A stretch of 64,000 bases of DNA from Diphasiastrum complanatum (taxonomy: Eukaryota > Streptophyta > Lycopodiopsida > Lycopodiales > Lycopodiaceae): contig CM055111.1 of assembly GCA_029204225.1 (NCBI GenBank), forward strand, positions 28,790,340 through 28,854,339. The letters run 5' to 3'. The notes below the pieces were generated by a model. That model searched no databases, had not been told where the DNA came from, and worked only from the letters and a program-made list of their open reading frames with translations. Below are positions 47,163-58,901 of this stretch, piece after piece. Position 1 is the first letter of the stretch, and every line of letters starts with the position of its first letter. The translations under genes and the position numbers were made by a program.

Positions 47163-47426
47163 ATGAATGTGAAACCACAAAAAAAATGCCAAATAGTTGG
47201 TCATCGTAACATGTACACACCAGAATCTTCCAAAAGCAAGCAATACTGGATTTTTCATGTAGAAACTGTTCCATGCAATGATAGCGAGAACAAGGATGAA
47301 GACGAAGGCGCTGGCCATAAATCGATAGAAAAGTCAACACAGAGGTATTTGAAGCTCTTGCAACATTTAATTGTTCAATGGAAAAGATTGGGAAAGACCA
47401 TACAAGAAGGAGTCAAAGCCGTCTAG
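47163..47426 (+). CDS. unrecognised ORF, 87 aa
   Basis: The frame opens with ATG and encodes a basic start (MNVKPQKKCQIVGHRNMY), an acidic middle (NDSENKDEDEGAG) and a helical end (RYLKLLQHLIVQWKRLGKT). It could be an exon or chance. No splice sites or neighbours support either. Confidence 0.2.
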   Translation: MNVKPQKKCQIVGHRNMYTPESSKSKQYWIFHVETVPCNDSENKDEDEGAGHKSIEKSTQRYLKLLQHLIVQWKRLGKTIQEGVKAV

Positions 47427-48070
47427 AAGCTAAACTCGTACATAATATAGACAAAAACGATGATCAGAAAAATAGATATCGAAAGAACGAAAGAAAATTT
47501 AATAGCAATGTATATAAAGTAGGACGTAGAACTTGCAATTGTTAAGAATCTCTGAAAGAAATTGAATAGTAGGGAGAAGACATATCCAGAATTTCTAATA
47601 TGAAGTAATAAAAAAATTTACATAAAAGCTTGGAAAAAGTTACGAGAAGAGCATTACCTAACGATGTCCAATAACAGCGAAATAAATAATAGACCAAGTA
47701 GAAAATCTTTAGGGAACATGTCTATGATCAAAGGATGAAGTTTCTAATTTCAAAACCATTTGCGTAGTACAAAAAACAGGAATGAAAAGTTTGAAGCTAC
47801 TACTCACTTTAAATCTAAATAAAGATTTGTGTTTAATGTTTGCTGCAGTCGACAAATTTCTGAAAGCTTTGGCTAGCAGCAATCTGCAAACAAATAAGCA
47901 GGTCAGTTGACAAGTCCGAATGGAACAGAAATTGGCAATAATTGTGAATTAGCATGGTCAAATTCCGTATTACTGTTGTCAGTATTTTATGACAAAATTG
48001 CATTACTCAGCCACTGATTTGTAAGGAGACATAACAATTTTCATTCTACAACACAATCTCGAACCGCCAA

Positions 48071-48720
48071 AATTACAAGGACATTATTAATCAGGATTTG
48101 CTACTAAATAAATAAACTTTCAAAAAGCTTGTTTAAAAAACAATATACAGTTGTGAATTCATAGTTCAAAATTGCTACTAAGGGGATCAGCGACCGCACC
48201 CTAACCACTCAAGATCACGCTTGATTGCTGCTAAACATGAGCAGCCAACTTTTTTTGAAGTTTATTTGGAAGCTTGTATTTAGTACATTTGCAGTTTTAG
48301 AGGAAACTCAATCAAACATGCTTACTAGAAGAGATCTACCCATCCATTATTAACAATTCAAACAAGTAGACATTGTTAGAACGCTTAGGAGTCTATAAGA
48401 ATCATAAAAGCTACTAAGAGTTTAGAGGGCCTTCACAACTCACAGCCGACATCAATCTGCAAAGGCCAAGTGGGCTAATACTGGTTCCACTAAGAAAAGA
48501 GACCCTACCACAGCCGGGTGTGTGGCATGGTGTTGAGTTAGCTATCACCTTGGACGGCCTGAAAAAGAAAAGGGCTTTTTAACTAAATCAATCAATGTAA
48601 ACTTTGCTCTGAATATTTCAAAGACACGGCAGGGAATAGTCCACAAACAAGTGGCCAGTTGGTTGATGGATGTTTTCAAAACTCCAGCATCTGGAGTTAA
48701 ATTCCACTCAGATGTTGCCT
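48071..48720. repeat. direct duplication, copy A
   Basis: It matches 49463-49998 over most of its length (shared blocks include ACATGAGCAGCCAAC and GGCATGGTGTTGAGTTAG). It carries about 110 bp (around 48120-48232) that copy B lacks. Non-coding. Confidence 0.8.
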
Positions 48721-49462
48721 ACACATACACAATATAAAAAAAAAAAGAAGGAAAAGGGGTTCACACTACAGCAGAGACCGCTAGAAGGGCATTCTTTTGC
48801 TCCTATGTTTGACAGCTAAGTTCGAACCGAAGAGGCAGTTTTCCAAATTTTAAACAATGTAACAGAAAAAAGTTTTAGTCAAGGAGAGCTGTTAAGAAGT
48901 GAAGCAAGCTAACAACTACTGCCATGCAGCTGCTATATGGGAGCCATTTTCGTATATAAACCTTCCCACCTAGCTAGTCATTCTAGTATAAGAACCTTCC
49001 CCCCCGGCTGTTATTCTCAACTAAGTATCTGCTAGCATCAATTTTCATGAAAATATTTGCCATCATTTCATTAGACAACATTCTAGGTAAATGTTTTTAG
49101 GTTGTTATGGGTATCATCTACAAGAGCAAAGAACGATTGCTGGTTGCGAATATGTTGAGTTGAAAATAACACCTCAAGGTAGTAAACTATAGACATGCAT
49201 TCCAAATTTGGTTTTCAAAACTACAGATAATTTAAAGCAATAAACTTCGTCATGTATAAGTTCATTGAATACAATGAAGAAATGCTTGAATCATGGCCAT
49301 TCTATTTTTGAGTCGAAACAGTAGTTCAGACAATGACAAGATCTTGTTATCAAACCAGAATACAAAAATGACTTTTTAAAAGACTCAAATATACAGAGTT
49401 CAAGAAACTCACCTGAAGAACACTTTAACCTAAAATTACATTGTCTTTGCCCTAAACGTCTC
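48721..49462. other. spacer between the duplicated blocks
   Basis: No gene or repeat recognised. If the two blocks were LTRs this would be an unusually short interior without primer site; none was found. Confidence 0.4.
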
Positions 49463-49998
49463 AATTACAAGGATATTATCAATTAGGATCTGCACTAAAT
49501 AAATAAACTTTTTTTAAACATGAGCAGCCAACTTTTTTTGAAGTCTATTTGGAAGCTTGTATTTAGTACATTTGCAATTTCAGAGGAAATTCAATCAAAC
49601 ATGCTTATTAGAAGAGATCTAGGCATCCACAATTAACAATTCAAGCAAGTAGACATTGTTAGAATGCTTAGGAGTCTATAATAATCATGCTACTAAGAGT
49701 TTAGAGGACCTTGACAACTCACAACTGACATGAATCTGCAAAGGCCAAGTGCACTAATACTGGTTCCACTAAGAAAAGAGACCCTGCCACATCAGGGTGT
49801 GTGGCATGGTGTTGAGTTAGCTGCCACCTTGGACGACCTGAAAAAGTAAGGGGCTTGTGAACTTAATCAGCCAATGTAAACTTTGCCCTGAATATTTCAA
49901 AGAAACAACAGGAAATAGTCCACAAACAAGTGGCCAATTGGTTGATGGCTCTTTCCAAACTTCCAGCATCTGGAGTTTGATTCCACTCAAGTGTTGCC
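49463..49998. repeat. direct duplication, copy B
   Basis: Second copy of 48071-48720, diverged by scattered substitutions. It is cut at GTTGCC by the LTR-Y at 49999; the text that follows GTTGCC in copy A (TACACATAC) is not found on the far side of the LTR. Confidence 0.8.
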
Positions 49999-50698
49999 TG
50001 TGAAGGATTTCAGATCATTCAAGATCCAATACATGTCCCTGATCTGCGGTTACAAAAAGAGCAAACCAACAATCTTGCCAATGTAGAAAAATCAGCATCT
50101 ACATATAAAATGAGATGCAAACTCTAAGAGATACTGATCAAACATGAACCAAACATAAAATATGGTTGTTGTCTGTGCAATTACAGTACCTTACTGTATT
50201 TCACACGTGTGAAACCGCAAATAGAAATGGCATTCTACACATAGAATTGCAAGATAACATCATAAGAGTGCACCAATGAGTAGTAGAACCCAAAGAGAAC
50301 CATGTATAATGATGAAATGAGAGTGCACCAATGAGTAGTAGAACCCAAAGAGAACCATGTATAATGATGAAATGAGAGAGAGAAGAGAGAAGATGTGTCT
50401 CTCCATGAGTTACATCCTTTTATAACGGTCCAAACCCTATTTGGCCACTTGGCTTTCCCTCCAAAATGTAAACCCTACTATTTTTGGGTCTAGATTCAAT
50501 ACCCAAAGTTCAAATTTGAATCTCTTTCAGACTTGACTGCCAACTTTTCCACACTTTCAAAAAAGCATTTATTGAATGTATTTTAAACTAATATAACTTC
50601 AAAAAGTTTATCTCTAAGTTTAAAATGAGTTTTGGCCTCATATTGACAATTTACCAAAATGTGACTAAACTAGACTAAACTTGTTGAAATCTCTCACA
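49999..50698 (-). repeat. LTR-Y, probable 3' LTR, with internal 54-bp duplication
   Basis: 700 bp with ends TGTGAAGGATT...AATCTCTCACA. A 54-bp block starting GAGTGCACCAATGAG is tandemly doubled (about 50266-50373). The promoter segment (TTTTATAACGG near 50410) is present. A purine tract (GAAGAGGGAG on the minus strand) lies right against the outer end at 50699, so it is the 3' LTR of a minus-strand element rather than a solo LTR; no clean target duplication is seen. Confidence 0.82.
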
Positions 50699-50711
50699 CT
50701 CCCTCTTCAAC
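50699..50711 (-). promoter_or_regulatory. polypurine tract of LTR-Y element
   Basis: On the minus strand GAAGAGGGAGTG abuts the LTR start. It would prime plus-strand synthesis. Confidence 0.6.
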
Positions 50712-52599
50712 CAGTTTTGACATACTTTGAACCATACTACTTTGATCCAACTTTAGAATGATCTCCATCCTAAGTATAGATCTCTTTTCTAAGGTTATAA
50801 AGTATCTTTCATAATTGATATAGAGAATAGTGTCCAAATTGGATGCTTCACTATTTCTTACATCAATTTTACACATATTGTCGCCAATCTTTATCACAAA
50901 AATGTTTTTCCCAAATTGCCACAGTTTAATCAGAATGTCTTATTGCTGCAATTGGTTGACATTCTCAAAATTGGAGAGCTCTCAGCAGCTTCACAACTTG
51001 CATGCTCGAGTGCTTTCTGTGTGTCTCTTTGTTTTGTCACTTGTATCTGCCATTGACAGTTTCATCTTTGGTTTCTTGGCAGATTCTATCTTCTGGGAGG
51101 TCTGTATCCTCCATTTGTCTCTGGGTGTTTCCATGGTTATTCTCTCAGTTGAAGTTCCAGTCTCAAGGAAAACCTTTGATCTATAGGTTGCACAAACTTT
51201 GATTATCAATCTCAAGGGGATGGATTCATCAAAAATTGGTGGTAGGAACAGTTTTGGATTGATGGTTTGGTAACGGTGAGGAAACATGATGAAGGCTTGG
51301 TGACAGGGTGAAGGGACTGATAGTTCTACAGTTGCAGCCTTGGACCCTTGCAATGTCGAACTTTGACCACCACTTGCTGGGTGAGGAGCTTGCTTTATTT
51401 GCAGGTTCACGGTTGTCTTCATCTTTCTGCTTTTCTGCAGCTTCTTCTTTTGTCCATTACTTTTGAATCTCTTTGGGCTTTATAGGAGAGGATTCAACTA
51501 TCATTGCTCCAGAGAGTTTCTTTTGATCTAGATCGATCTGGTTGACCAACCGATGTAGGTGGTAGTTTTCTCTGCAAGACATTTGCAATGATCTCTTAGT
51601 CGCTTCGGTAAGACTATCAGTGATTTGAAAAGATTGGAAATTTCTCAGATGAATAGTGAAACGGTGGACAACAAAGAGATGGAGGGTAGGATGGTGGTGG
51701 TGACATTGATAGATGGTGTGGGCGATAGGCATGAGAGTAGATGCAAATGTTGTGGCAAGAGGGTTGGCTGGAGAAGGAGACTGATTTCCAATGCTTGTAC
51801 TTCCATCTTTTGAAGGATCTTTATCATGACTGGGGTACTTCTTCTGATTAAGTCTCTTTGGATTGCCCATCTGTTTTCTTAGCCTTTTCTTTGTCATCTT
51901 CGGTTTTGTGACCTTGGCTATCGATCTTGCTCATGTTGTTGCTGGCAATGTGGCTGCTCCCGTGGATGCTTGCAAATCCACTCCCCCCCCCAAAAAAAAA
52001 AAAAAAATCTATTGGTGGGGATGTTGTTGTTCATGCTCAAGATTGGATCGACGTGTGGAACATGTATTTGAAAACACGTTGAATATGTGACTGGACTAAA
52101 GATTAAACAAATTTTAACTAAATTTGTTTCGATCTTGTTGTAGTTGACTCGAAGATGAATATGGCCATGAGATGCAGGAAGCAACTCCGATGTGATCTGT
52201 ACTTTGCAGATTTGGTGGATGCGCAAAAATCCGAAACTATGTATAAGGTGATTTGAAGATTGATAGATGAATGACAAGTTATTCGAAATACGCTACATTA
52301 TGTCTCCTGTTCAATGGCTATCCTTGATGAACTAAAAACAAATGTAGAAAAAGATATGCAATTAGAAGAAATTACCAAATCAAAAAATGACAAAAAATAA
52401 ACAAGGAAGATACCAATGTTACAGAGAGAGAAAGTCGTAGAGCACTTGTCAAACAAAAAGTCATTCATCAACATGTACAATTCACCTGGACAATTTCATG
52501 TTTCTAGTGATCTTTTAGAATAATGAAAGAACTCTCATAAGCCCTTGTCAAAAACAAGACAAGAAAAGTGACACCGAATCTACCATCGTTGATAGTAGA
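50712..52599 (-). other. unrecognised interior sequence with minus-strand open frames
   Basis: Frames at 51422-50991 and 51897-51457 (minus strand) are open for about 145 residues each and are rich in Ser/Thr/Lys (VFLETGTSTERITMETPRD; SCRENYHLHRLVNQIDLDQ). I recognise no domain. They may be a spacer or captured sequence within the LTR-Y element, or chance frames. A C8-A15 run lies near 51984-52007. The rest shows nothing. Confidence 0.3.
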
Positions 52600-53932
52600 T
52601 GTTGTAAGATATAGCTTCAGATGCAGTTATGGTTGAGGTACTATATCCTAAGGACCTCTCTGAGCACAAGATTCAGAACCGAATCTCAATTTGGATTTCA
52701 GATGAAACATCTATTGTTCAATGGTCCTTGTATAACTGCATAGCCATCTTGTATGGAGAATGGGTCTGGACTTTCAGGTGGATATTCATGATAAGTCAAG
52801 GAATGTCCAAACTGTGACGGTAGTTCTTCATATCGTTGGATGGCATGTGCTTGGATATGCTGATATGAAGAACAAGCATCAGTAGGATGCGTAGCCCGGC
52901 AGTGTGGGCACTAGATGGGTTTTTGTTTATTAGGTACTTGGGCAATGTGTGGTTGGAGAGGCATACTACGTTGGATAGGCTTCAGAGTAGTTTGAAACTC
53001 ATTGGTGAGTTTCTCTATCTGTAGTTGATGTTGCTGATTAAGCAACTCCAGCTGGGATTTCCAAAGCTGATCTCGGATATCCACGAATCGACTTCGACTC
53101 ATGGACAAGAGCACGAGGTGCTTTTCTTTATTTGGATTCATCAACATTTGATCCTTCATCTTCCTCCCGGATGGCATCAGACATAGCTAACTTGAGGCTC
53201 GTATATTCGTCATTGGATTTAAGCTCGCGTGTAATCCATCTTGGAAGTCGGACTAAGAACCAGATGATGAGAAACTATTCAGAGGTCTGTTCTTGTACTT
53301 GACTTTTTAGGTGCTTGGAATGTTCAATATAGTCTCCTACGCGTTTGCCTTTTGCCATCTTGATATTACTCAATTTGACAAAAGGACTCTCTATCAAACG
53401 AAAGGGTTTGAAACGTTTGATAAATAACTCTTTTAATAGGGACCAATCATTCTTATCTGCACGATCGAGGTTAAAAAACCAGTCACGAGCTTTAGCGATC
53501 ATGGTCATAAAAAACAGTTGGACCATAGCGTCAAGATGTTTCGCCATAAATGTCGCACGCATTCTCAAAGATTTGCAAGAATCTTTGAGGGTTGGTAGAT
53601 CCAAGTTTGGAGTTCCTTTTTCATGATGAGCACCGTGGGTAGCAAAAATGCCATTAAGGTGGGTTCTGGCCTATGAGAGTTCAGCACCATAAAAATGGGC
53701 TCTTGCTCGTGAAGACTCGGCTCTAGCGGTTGTCGAATGGGTTTGTAGACGTCTCATGTATATGGGACCACATTCGGGAGAACCTAAGATGTTTGATTTC
53801 TTCAGATATGGGTGACACCATGTGATGTGGATATTCATCTGAAATATGGAGATCTGTATGGTATTTTATTGGGGATGTTCTTATTTTTTGGGTTTTGGGA
53901 TGTTTGTTGTTTTTGGTTTTGAATATATGCAC
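52600..53932 (-). pseudogene. Ty3/gypsy gag, third family
   Basis: Gag probably starts near 53932. The capsid part (53604-53275) reads FMAKHLDAMVQLFFMTMIAK, ARDWFFNLDRADKNDWSLLK and FIKRFKPFRLIESPFVKLSN, a Retrotrans_gag domain. A Gln-rich coiled segment (LWKSQLELLNQQHQLQIEKL, 53177-52911) leads to a Cys/His cluster CPHCRATHPTDAC near 52890 with three instead of four residues before the His. Stops and shifts break the frame; no protease or polymerase follows. It differs from both other gypsy families in the window. Confidence 0.78.
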
Positions 53933-53989
53933 TAGTTAGTTGTTAAGGGTGGTGCGTGGTGAATGGGTAAGTTAGTTATTTTTGTTTTT

Positions 53990-55400
53990 TTTCTGCATCA
54001 GTGGGTAAGCTAGGTGTCGGTTCGGTTAGAAGTCAGCTTGGTCAAAAAGTCGCTAGAACTGGGTACGGTCAAAATGTCATTAGCTTGGCACGGTCGAAAT
54101 GGCGTTAGCTAGGCTTGGTCAAAGTTGGTTCATTAGTGCTCGGTCAAAGTTACATTTGAAATGTTGTTAGGGATTCGGTTTAGATTGTGGAAGGAGGTGT
54201 TTGGTCCAATCGAGATTTGAATGGAGGTGATTCGGTCGAGGTGAAGTTACAGGAGTTGGTCAAGAGGGAGTTCAACTTATTCAGTCGAGACGGAACCTAA
54301 AGACTCGGTCGAGACGTAACCCAAAGGAGTCGGTCGACGCGGAACCCAAAAGACTCTGTCAAAATGAAACCCAAAGAGTCAGTCAAACCCAAAAGCGTCG
54401 ATCGAGATGGAATCCAAAGACTCAATTGAGATGGAACCCAAAGGAGTCGGTTGACGTGGAATCCAAAAGGCTCGGTCGAAATGAAACCCAAAGAGTCGGT
54501 CGAAAGATGGAACCCAAAAGAGTCGGTCGCGAGATGGAATCCGAAGGCTCGGTTGAGGCTTGAGGCGGGGGCTCAGGCGAGATGGAGTGTAAACTAGTCG
54601 GTCGAAATCTGAGGTGGGGCTCGGTCGAGATGGATTTGCAGGGCCTCGTTTTTTATTTTTTGTTTGTGTAGTCAATAAGGGGGCAAGGGATTTGAGAGTG
54701 TAGGGTTTCTTAAAATTTTAGTGTTAGGGCTGGGTTTGAACTCGTGGAAACGAGCTTTAGAGTTATTTGAACTCCTCTTTGTGATAGCTCGTGGTTGGCT
54801 TTGCGACGTGTAGGGCTGTGTTAGAGATCATGAATGGAGATTTTGTTTTGTGTGCAGGTCGTTTGCAACAGATGGGTGAAAGCATATCGTTTGCAGATCT
54901 GTGGTGGTATTCCAATCGTTTCCAGGTTCCAGATTGGTTGCAGGTGTTTGACATGAGATTAAGGGCGGAACTGCAAGTAATGTGTCGTTCGAACTTGAAT
55001 GACAGAGTGGATGGTGTAGTTAAGTTAGATCAAAGATGTTGTTTGAACTGCTCAGTTCTGTTCAGATTGCGTGAGAAAAAGACGGTCCAAATTTTAGGAC
55101 TCGGTCCAGATTTCTCGCTAGGCATTCAGTCGAGATTTCTGAGTCCTGACCATGCATTCAGTCGAGATTTCTGAGTAGGCAGTCGGTGAGATGTGATATC
55201 AAGCCATCCGGTTGAGATTGTATCTGCCATCTTCGGTCGAGATTTCTGAGTAGGTAGTCGGTCGAGATGTGATATCAAGCCATCTGGTTGAGATTGTATC
55301 TGCCAGCCATCTGGTTGAGATTGTATCTGCCAACCATCCGGTCGAGACTGTCTGCAAGGTATCCGGTCAAGAATGTATGCAGGTTGTGTGCAAGCGGCGC
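53990..55400. repeat. degenerate CGGTCGAGAT motif array
   Basis: Over 1.4 kb the word (T)CGGTCGAGAT and near variants recur, with at least eleven exact GGTCGA hexamers. In 54290-54550 the spacing is regular (units of about 27-33 bp, each with GGAACCCAAAG-type text). In 55100-55370 longer units recur (GAGATTTCTGAGTAGG; GATTGTATCTGCCA). Frames open across it give repeated Phe/Trp/Arg peptides on the minus strand and are not genes. It lies where the leader or LTR of the minus-strand gag element should be. Confidence 0.75.
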
Positions 55401-56110
55401 TATTCGGTAAAAAATAAAGATGGCGTGGAGGCTCGATTTTTGGGCAGGGTTTGGAGAGTTGAGGTCAGGTTGTTTGGATCAGGAGGGAGTGGAGTGTGTG
55501 AGGGAGTGGAGTGTCTAGGAGGTGGAGTGTGCAGTCTCTGAGGTAGGAGGTTGAGTGTGTAGTCTCTGAGGTAGGAGGTGGAGTGTGTAGTTGCTGGAGG
55601 GATGAGTGAATGACTGGTGGTGTGTGGATGGAGTGAAGCCAGCGGGTGCTTAGTTTGTTGTTTGTACCAGAAGATGAGTGAAGGAGCTGGGTAGGCAATT
55701 ATTGTATGAGTGAAGGAGGCATGTGGAGTGCAGGATATTGGTGTTTTGTTGTATTGCTTGCAGGGTTTTGGAGAGTGTTTGTAAGTTTGAAAGTTGGCGT
55801 AGGTCGTTTCAGAGCATGGACAATTTATTATTTTTTTTGGTTGTTTGCACAGGTCGAGTTTGTGTGGAGGTCTTGTGTGCAGATCTATAGGTTTTCTGAT
55901 GGTTTGTAGGTCGTGTGCATGTTTGCAGGTGGTGTGGAGGTCTGGAGGTGTCGTATAGGGGATGTGCAGGTCGTTTGGAGGTCATTTGCAGAATATGGAG
56001 GACGTTGGCAGGTTGTCTGCAGGTGGTAGGGTGTCTGGAGTTGCTTGCTTATTCTGTTGGGTGTTTGCAGGTCACAGGTGCAGGTTATGTGCAGGATGTC
56101 TGCAGCTGTT
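55401..56110. repeat. G/T-rich stretch with GGAGTGTG and GCAGGTCG words
   Basis: A continuation of the array in style: GTGGAGTGTGTAGTCTCTGAGGTAGGAGG-like units around 55480-55590 and GCAGGT(C/G)GT words from 55910 to 56100. No primer site for a minus-strand element was found. Confidence 0.45.
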
Positions 56111-57188
56111 TTGGGCTGAGGAGCTCATGTTTACGTAAAAGGATAAGGATCATTGAACAAGAATGTTGTAGAGAGTATATTCCAGGCTGTAGAGGATGAC
56201 AGATCTAGATAGGTAGAACGTTTGTCGATTTTTTTGAGAACAACGTTGCAGTTGTAAGAGATTTATGATGTGTGTGAGGTCAAGCAGCAACGGGGCCAAA
56301 TGTAGACATATCCTCTGCTTAGGAGGATCTGTTTACTGTTTTTTTTGTTTTTCTTATTTCTTTTTCTGCCTGTCAGCAAAGACAGTGGGCTCTTGCTTAA
56401 GTTATTCTTTCTTGTTAAGAGCCCAAAATCAGGTAGATGGGACAGATCTACGTTGTAGTAATGTCCTGCCTGTCAGAGGACATCCGGATGGGTCACTCTT
56501 GAACTGAATGCACATGCATAATCAACCAAAATGCAAGCCATTGCGTTCAACAAATGATCTACGTTACTGCTAAGTTGAACAACGATGGATTCCTACTTCT
56601 ACTTTGCTGCAAAATGAACTAAAATCAGATCCTACACTACTTTACTTGCATAAATTGACAAAACAAGAAACAAAAATTAATCTATAACATGTTAGAAGTC
56701 CAAGAATCAAGAAACCAACCATTCTTTTGATTCTTGGACATCCCAAGAACATCAAGAACTAGAATGTTAGAGAATATGCAAGATTTATGCCACATTTCTA
56801 GCCTATTTAGTTTACTTGAATGCTGGCTCCTACATTAATCCACAAGAAAACATGAAATCTAATTCACAACTAGGAAAGCAAAACTAATCCACTCTAAATC
56901 CACAACCACACACAATATGAATGGAAGGGCATGATCATAGGGGCATCACTCAAGAAAACCATCATGATCAAGGAGCTTAGTGTAGCATCAAACTCATGGA
57001 AAATCTTCTTATTAAGCATGAAGTAAATACAATGCAAAAAGCTCCTCTACACAAAGAGGGAGTCTCTTAAATAAGCAAGAGAGCTTCTTAGGTGGCATCC
57101 TAGTGGAATTTTCACATTTCACAAATTACAAGTGGAATAATGCTCTCCACTAGTGGTCACCATCAAAAGGTGGCTCACTCTACTTTCT
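56111..57188. other. nothing recognised
   Basis: AT-rich, without recognised protein or repeat. An AAGAACATCAAGAACTAGAATG-like pair of words near 56700-56770 is a minor local repeat. Confidence 0.35.
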
Positions 57189-57500
57189 TTAAGAGGGGCC
57201 TTTCAAAGTAACTTTATGCAAAACGCCACTAGTAAGAACATAACATGATAAACGTGGCATATGCATAAAGTGTTGTCGGTTGTTTACACTGGAAGCAAAA
57301 AGGTTTCGTATTACGCATTGAAAATTGATCACCAGTGCACTAATCGCAAACTCGCTCAATAAAAAAACCATTGACTCCAGATATCCAAAGCTATCCAAAC
57401 AACTGCCATATCGAAATTCAAATTAGTATCATGATTCCGGCATTCTTCAAATCATGCATCAATTTATAATTTACAAATCATCACCGATACTTTTTCATAC

Positions 57501-57734
57501 CTCTTTATTAATATCAACGTGTTTCGTTTGCTCATGAAAGGCACGCACTAGTTTATCATAACAATGGCCTTGCGACACCTCAACAAATATTGTTTTGTCA
57601 GATACTGAGAATTGTAAAGGCTTTAAATTTTTCCATACACCCAAATTTTTGATAGAGTAAATCCGTCGGTTTGCATTATGAAATGCAGCAACAAGATTTT
57701 TGTACAAGATAGTTGAATTTTCCCAAAAAACGAC
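57501..57734 (-). CDS. exon-like segment, 78 codons, function unknown
   Basis: On the minus strand the segment starts after an acceptor (CCTGCAG), is open for 78 codons in phase 0 and ends GAG before a donor (GTATGA). It encodes VVFWENSTILYKNLVAAFHN, then RRIYSIKNLGVWKNLKPLQF and DKTIFVEVSQGHCYDKLVR. The start (V-x-FW... with later alternating beta-type segments) is compatible with an OB-fold such as those of RPA-type proteins, which some plant Helitrons also carry, but I cannot prove this. A possible next exon begins after TTGCTTCCAG near 57288. It may belong to a host gene or a transposon. Confidence 0.4.
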
Positions 57735-58279
57735 CTGCAGGCATTTCGTATCAGTTACATGTACTATATATTTTTGGATACCTAGAACTACACTATTTGT
57801 ATGTACAAGAAACTATAGGAGAAATAGTAATTTTTCTTCCACAGAGAACACGATAAAAGTTTGAATAAATCAAACTAATATTAGTGTCTTCAGTCGGGTC
57901 TGTTTCTGATCTATGTACTAATTTGCCTTGATTGAATATAGTGTGCGGAATTAATATGCGAAATTAAGAGACAACTTAAGACAATTTTAGACAAATAGAA
58001 ACTATTCATCAAAAACGAATTTATAATTCTGAATCAGAATCAGTATACATCTCTTGTTGTCTAATCTCAATGTTGTGTCTCTGATTAAATGAGTTTGAGA
58101 GTCTCTTCAGTGTGAGAATGTGTGTTACAATGAGTAGTGCACATGTATTTATATTGCTACAGGACAGGCCTTTTGGCCTTTTATTTACAGATCTTTTGGC
58201 CTTTTAATTTTGTAATAGTAGATCTAACCGTTTACGATGGTTGATATTCAAATAAACGCTCTGTTTCTAGGCTCGAATA
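57735..58279. other. AT-rich flank, possibly LTR-like
   Basis: A TATTTATA box (about 58149) and TTTTGGCCTTTTA repeats (58170-58220) precede the TCGCGA cluster. This looks like LTR or promoter sequence, but no partner copy was found. Confidence 0.35.
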
Positions 58280-58520
58280 ATTTTTGTTCGCGAATTATTC
58301 GTGACAGTCCATCTCTTCATCACAGCTTCGTGTTTCGTAAATTGTTCGCGACTCTTGTCTCTTCGCGACATCTTCGTGTTTCACGAATTGTTCGCGACAA
58401 TTGATAGATTTGAGCTTGAAGAAGAATCCATAATATTTCGCAAATTGTTTGCGACAATTTCGCGACATCTGAGGTTTGAACAAGAAACAAAATATTTCGC
58501 GACAAGAACTTATTCGCGAA
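58280..58520. repeat. TCGCGA palindrome cluster
   Basis: Seven exact TCGCGA sites occur in about 240 bp, within words such as TTCGCGAATTATTCGTGAC and ACGAATTGTTCGCGACA. CpG is otherwise scarce here. Similar words occur in the copia tail at 29844-29940. Confidence 0.65.
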
Positions 58521-58901
58521 TCTTTCGAGCTTCAACAAGAAACTACGAGCTTCTACAAAAAACTATTTTGCGAATCTTTTGAGGTTGATCACGAATAAAA
58601 ATGTTTCAAGTTCGCGTTCGTTTCTCATCATTTGTCAAGTAAATTACGCACTTTGTTAGTAGAGAGATCTTTCTGATCAGGTGTTCTACAGAAACATAGC
58701 TGAAGTTGCTGACCTGTGGCCCTGGTCTTCTTGCTCGAATCCATCCACAACAAGCAAAGTTTTTCTATTGTATCCAATCGCCCCAGTTCCTGTTTTTGTA
58801 ACTACAACAATTGCTAGAAGTACAGATCCATGCACAGTCGGGTTCTTGGCAATTACATTTTCACAATGAGTGCGGAATTATGATATCGATATTTCTGGCA
58901 G

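Noticed and set aside
49999-50698. Solo LTR
   Set aside because: A polypurine tract abuts its outer end and no matching target duplication is found, so it is better seen as the 3' LTR of a truncated minus-strand element.
54297-54675. Phe/Trp/Arg repeat protein on the minus strand
   Set aside because: It is the translation of the 30-bp minisatellite units, without other support.
53990-55400. CRISPR array
   Set aside because: Units are degenerate and variable in length with no constant repeat separated by unique spacers, and the context is a plant genome.
58681-58869. 62-residue ORF just before the EH exon
   Set aside because: No resemblance to the start of an EH domain, and no clear splice donor linking it to 58902.
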